A stretch of DNA of 64,000 bases, taken from NCBI GenBank assembly GCA_035582835.1, contig JAYKAV010000955.1:419327-483326 (forward strand). Direction: 5' to 3'. The position numbers and the translations under genes are program-made. Each line of letters starts with the position of its first letter. Positions within the stretch are counted from its first letter, which is position 1. The DNA is from Phoebastria nigripes. Lineage: Eukaryota; Chordata; Aves; Procellariiformes; Diomedeidae. Below are positions 61,661 to 64,000 of this stretch, one piece after another. Below the pieces are notes generated by a model. It searched no databases and was not told where the DNA came from. It worked only from the letters and a program-made list of their open reading frames with translations.

Positions 61661-64000
61661 TATTGATCATGGGTTTAGGCTTTTAAATGAACAGGTCAGA
61701 GTGCAGCTGAGGTAGAGTTCAACTAACCCAACTTTCATCCATCTAAAAATGGAGTGAAGAGCACAAGACAGGCACTTCCAGAAGATGGTTCAGTTCATCC
61801 TAAGGTAGCTGCTTGTGGTAGGTGGGATGACTTGCCCTGCAAACGCATCCACCCCTCTCCCTTGAATATATGGTTGCTGCTGTAACTAGCCCAGGGTAGA
61901 CACCCAACGCTTGGACAGCCGAAGTGAGATAAGATAAAATCCACCCTTTAAGCAGATCAAGGTAGCTCTGCTGAAAGCAGCGATGTTACACCATGTTACA
62001 CCAGCAGGGTATATGTGCTGGCAAATTTAGTATCGTTTTGACTTTTGTAAGATTTGTATATTTATCCCACTGGAGATATATATACTGTTCCACAGCCCAC
62101 AGAAACTGTGCCNTTCATTTCTAATCAGTGTCCTAGCTCCGCTCTTGCAGTGAGGCTGCCTCTGCTCTGGGCCTTCCCTGACCTCACTGGTCCTCCCATG
62201 AATCCAAGGGAAAATGCCACAGAGGGATGGCATCGCTGGCATGGGGGTCAGTACAGATTGGGCTTTTTCTGTATGAACATATTTCTACACCTCTTTTCAC
62301 AAATGACAAAACAAGAAACGGAGAGATTAAGAGGAAATGATTGGGTACCTGTCCCTGAAAAATGCAGATGTCATGTTATGGCTGCTGTTGATGATTTAGG
62401 TGACTGAACTAAGGTGTCCAAGTTGAAGAAATTTGGCCTATCTTGTCCAAAGTCATTGGCTCAGCGTCAAAAGAATCAAGACTGAAACGTTAAGTTTCCT
62501 CAATACCAGGCTTTCCTATTTGTATTTATTACCTAGCCATTTAACCTTAAGCTTATTAATAAGCCCGCATTCTGCCTTTAATTTTGCAGCTGTGTTTACA
62601 CCCACAGTTAATTGCAGGCAACAAAACACACCTACAGAATTTGGAGAACCTAATCAGGCCTTTATGCTTTGCATGTATTGATACTGTATATTTCATTCCA
62701 GAGAATGCAGAGAGTGAGAACCTTTTCTTCGCAACAGTAAGGTCTTCAGCTGAAGCCGTGATGGTTTGAAATGAGAAGACGGCATAGAGGTGATTTTGAT
62801 TATGGCCTAAAAAAGCAAAACCTGCACACTGGGTATTGCTGCCTTAAGAGAGTGAATTATCAAGATCCACTCTGCACAAACCAGAAATTGCAGAGAAAGA
62901 AAGGATGAGAGGGGGCAGCACTGTGAACGGCCAGCACAGGTACACGCATGCCAGAGAGCCCGTCCCCACGCAGGTTTCAGCTAGATGAAGTGAGCTCCAG
63001 CATCTGACACACTAGCACACTGGACCCCCAGGTCAGGCAGGGACCTCTCGCTGACCCGGGAGGGACGGCAGTTCCTCCTGAGGCATTCATCTTTCCTGAC
63101 CCACACTACCTCAAGCACAGTTTGCCAGACTTGGGCAGATCAGGCGCATGCACTGAGCCTTTCACCCCCGCCTGCCGCCCGTGCCCAGCCTCTGCCCACC
63201 ACATCTGCTGAGCAGCATTGCTATCGCTCTTCTCTCCCCTCTTAGGTCCCTGACCAGCCCGGCAGGGCTATTGCGGCTTAAGCCTGCAACGTGAGGAACT
63301 GAAGACTAGCTGTATTGAGTCAGGCCAGGGACTGGACAGTAACCAACCACTGTCCAGTTTCCAAAAATTTTGGCTTAAGTCCTGTGCTCGTGATACATGT
63401 TTAGATGCTGCTCTGTGTGATGGAGGCCACGGTTTTGGTCAGGACCTCTAAGCACTAAAGTGAGAGCTGTCAGAGCTTTTGCTCTCAGTGCTTTTTAAGT
63501 AAGGACTCAACAAGAAGTAACGTAAATTCTTCTCATCTTTTTCTCCACCTCTGTGGAAAGGCCCAGGACAAAACTCCTGCACCACTTCCCACGTGTGCAT
63601 TCAGATGTGAGAAGTTGAAGATGAGCCTTGCCTGATCTTCTGCGCAGCATGAACTTTACCATTCATGCCCTGAGAGAGCTGAACATCCTAGGCTGTTATC
63701 ACTGAGGCCTTTCCTTTGCTTGATAGTCCAAACACTTTTTCCCTCTCCGTTAGCTCAATGAACTTTCTTTCCAGAAGGCCTCCTTCCCCACCAGCTATCA
63801 GTCTGTTCTCTTTTGACAAGCCAAGATGCTATGCCCAATGTAAATTCTTTCAATTTTTTTTGCAATTTGGTGAGATAGATAGGCCAAAATTTTTAGCAAT
63901 GAAATTCCAGAGTAAGATAGGAGGTGACAAAGAGTATAAACCAAAAGACTAAGTGGAATGACTAAAAAAAAAAAATCTTAACAATGTAGTGTTTGTCAAA

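Larger units (their letters stand above)
33245..64000 (-). other. GAD2: GAD2 gene, 3' portion (exons 7-16, introns and proximal 3' UTR)
   Basis: Ten minus-strand exons encode about 344 residues matching GAD65 from residue 242 to the C-terminus at 585. GAD65 converts L-glutamate to GABA plus CO2 with pyridoxal phosphate, as a dimer anchored to synaptic vesicles and Golgi membranes. Residue choices separate it from its paralogue GAD1: the exon 12 stretch reads [16 protein letters not shown] and exon 13 reads [14 protein letters not shown], both GAD65-type. All introns are GT-AG and the phases chain without a stop. The N-terminal half, with its palmitoylated region, and the promoter lie beyond the right edge. 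Gene identity is from remembered GAD65/GAD67 sequences, not from a search. Confidence 0.97.
60648..64000 (-). other. GAD2 intron 6 (partial)
   Basis: This is the sequence upstream of exon 7 up to the window edge. I looked for the exon 6 segment (the part ending in GWPGGSGDGIFSP in human) on the minus strand and did not find it. The stretch holds a CA/TA-rich simple-repeat patch and a hairpin with an N in its loop. Confidence 0.8.

Overview
The window looks like part of a bird nuclear chromosome. It has AT-rich, intron-dominated DNA with GT-AG introns, and CR1 LINE copies ending in the avian-type ATTCTATG repeat. It also holds 11 isolated single N bases, as in a draft assembly. I see no prokaryotic, organellar or viral gene organisation, no CRISPR array and no biosynthetic cluster.

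The one gene I can support is GAD2 on the minus strand. It encodes glutamate decarboxylase 65 (GAD65), the PLP-dependent, synaptic-vesicle-associated enzyme that makes GABA from glutamate. Ten coding exons lie between 33786 and 60647. They correspond to residues 242-585 of the 585-residue human protein (numbering from memory, no indels), and by the human 16-exon count they are exons 7-16. Every junction has GT/AG sites and compatible phases, and no stop or frameshift interrupts the frame. The residues I could assign to catalysis are present: His282, Asp364, the PLP-binding Lys396, loop Tyr425 and Arg558. Exons 1-6 and the promoter lie beyond position 64000.

Layout: 1-31289 is intergenic with no supportable gene. 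It contains microsatellites, two decayed CR1 copies and one less decayed copy (all in 20.8-25.2 kb), and several tRNA-derived SINE-like scraps. Positions 31290-33244 may be an extended 3' UTR. Positions 33245-33785 are the proximal GAD2 3' UTR, which I recognise as conserved with mammals. Positions 33786-60647 are GAD2 exons and introns; the intron between exons 8 and 7 is about 9.9 kb. Positions 60648-64000 are part of the intron upstream of exon 7. In the usual vertebrate order MYO3A-GAD2-APBB1IP, APBB1IP would lie to the left of this window and MYO3A to the right. I found no exon of either.

I found no undescribed biological system. The points most worth a second look are an Ala-to-Gly codon beside the PLP-contacting Asp364, AAT-type microsatellites over the branch-point zones of two GAD2 introns, two inverted repeats in GAD2 introns (one with an N in its loop), and a CR1 copy that keeps a 139-codon reading frame.
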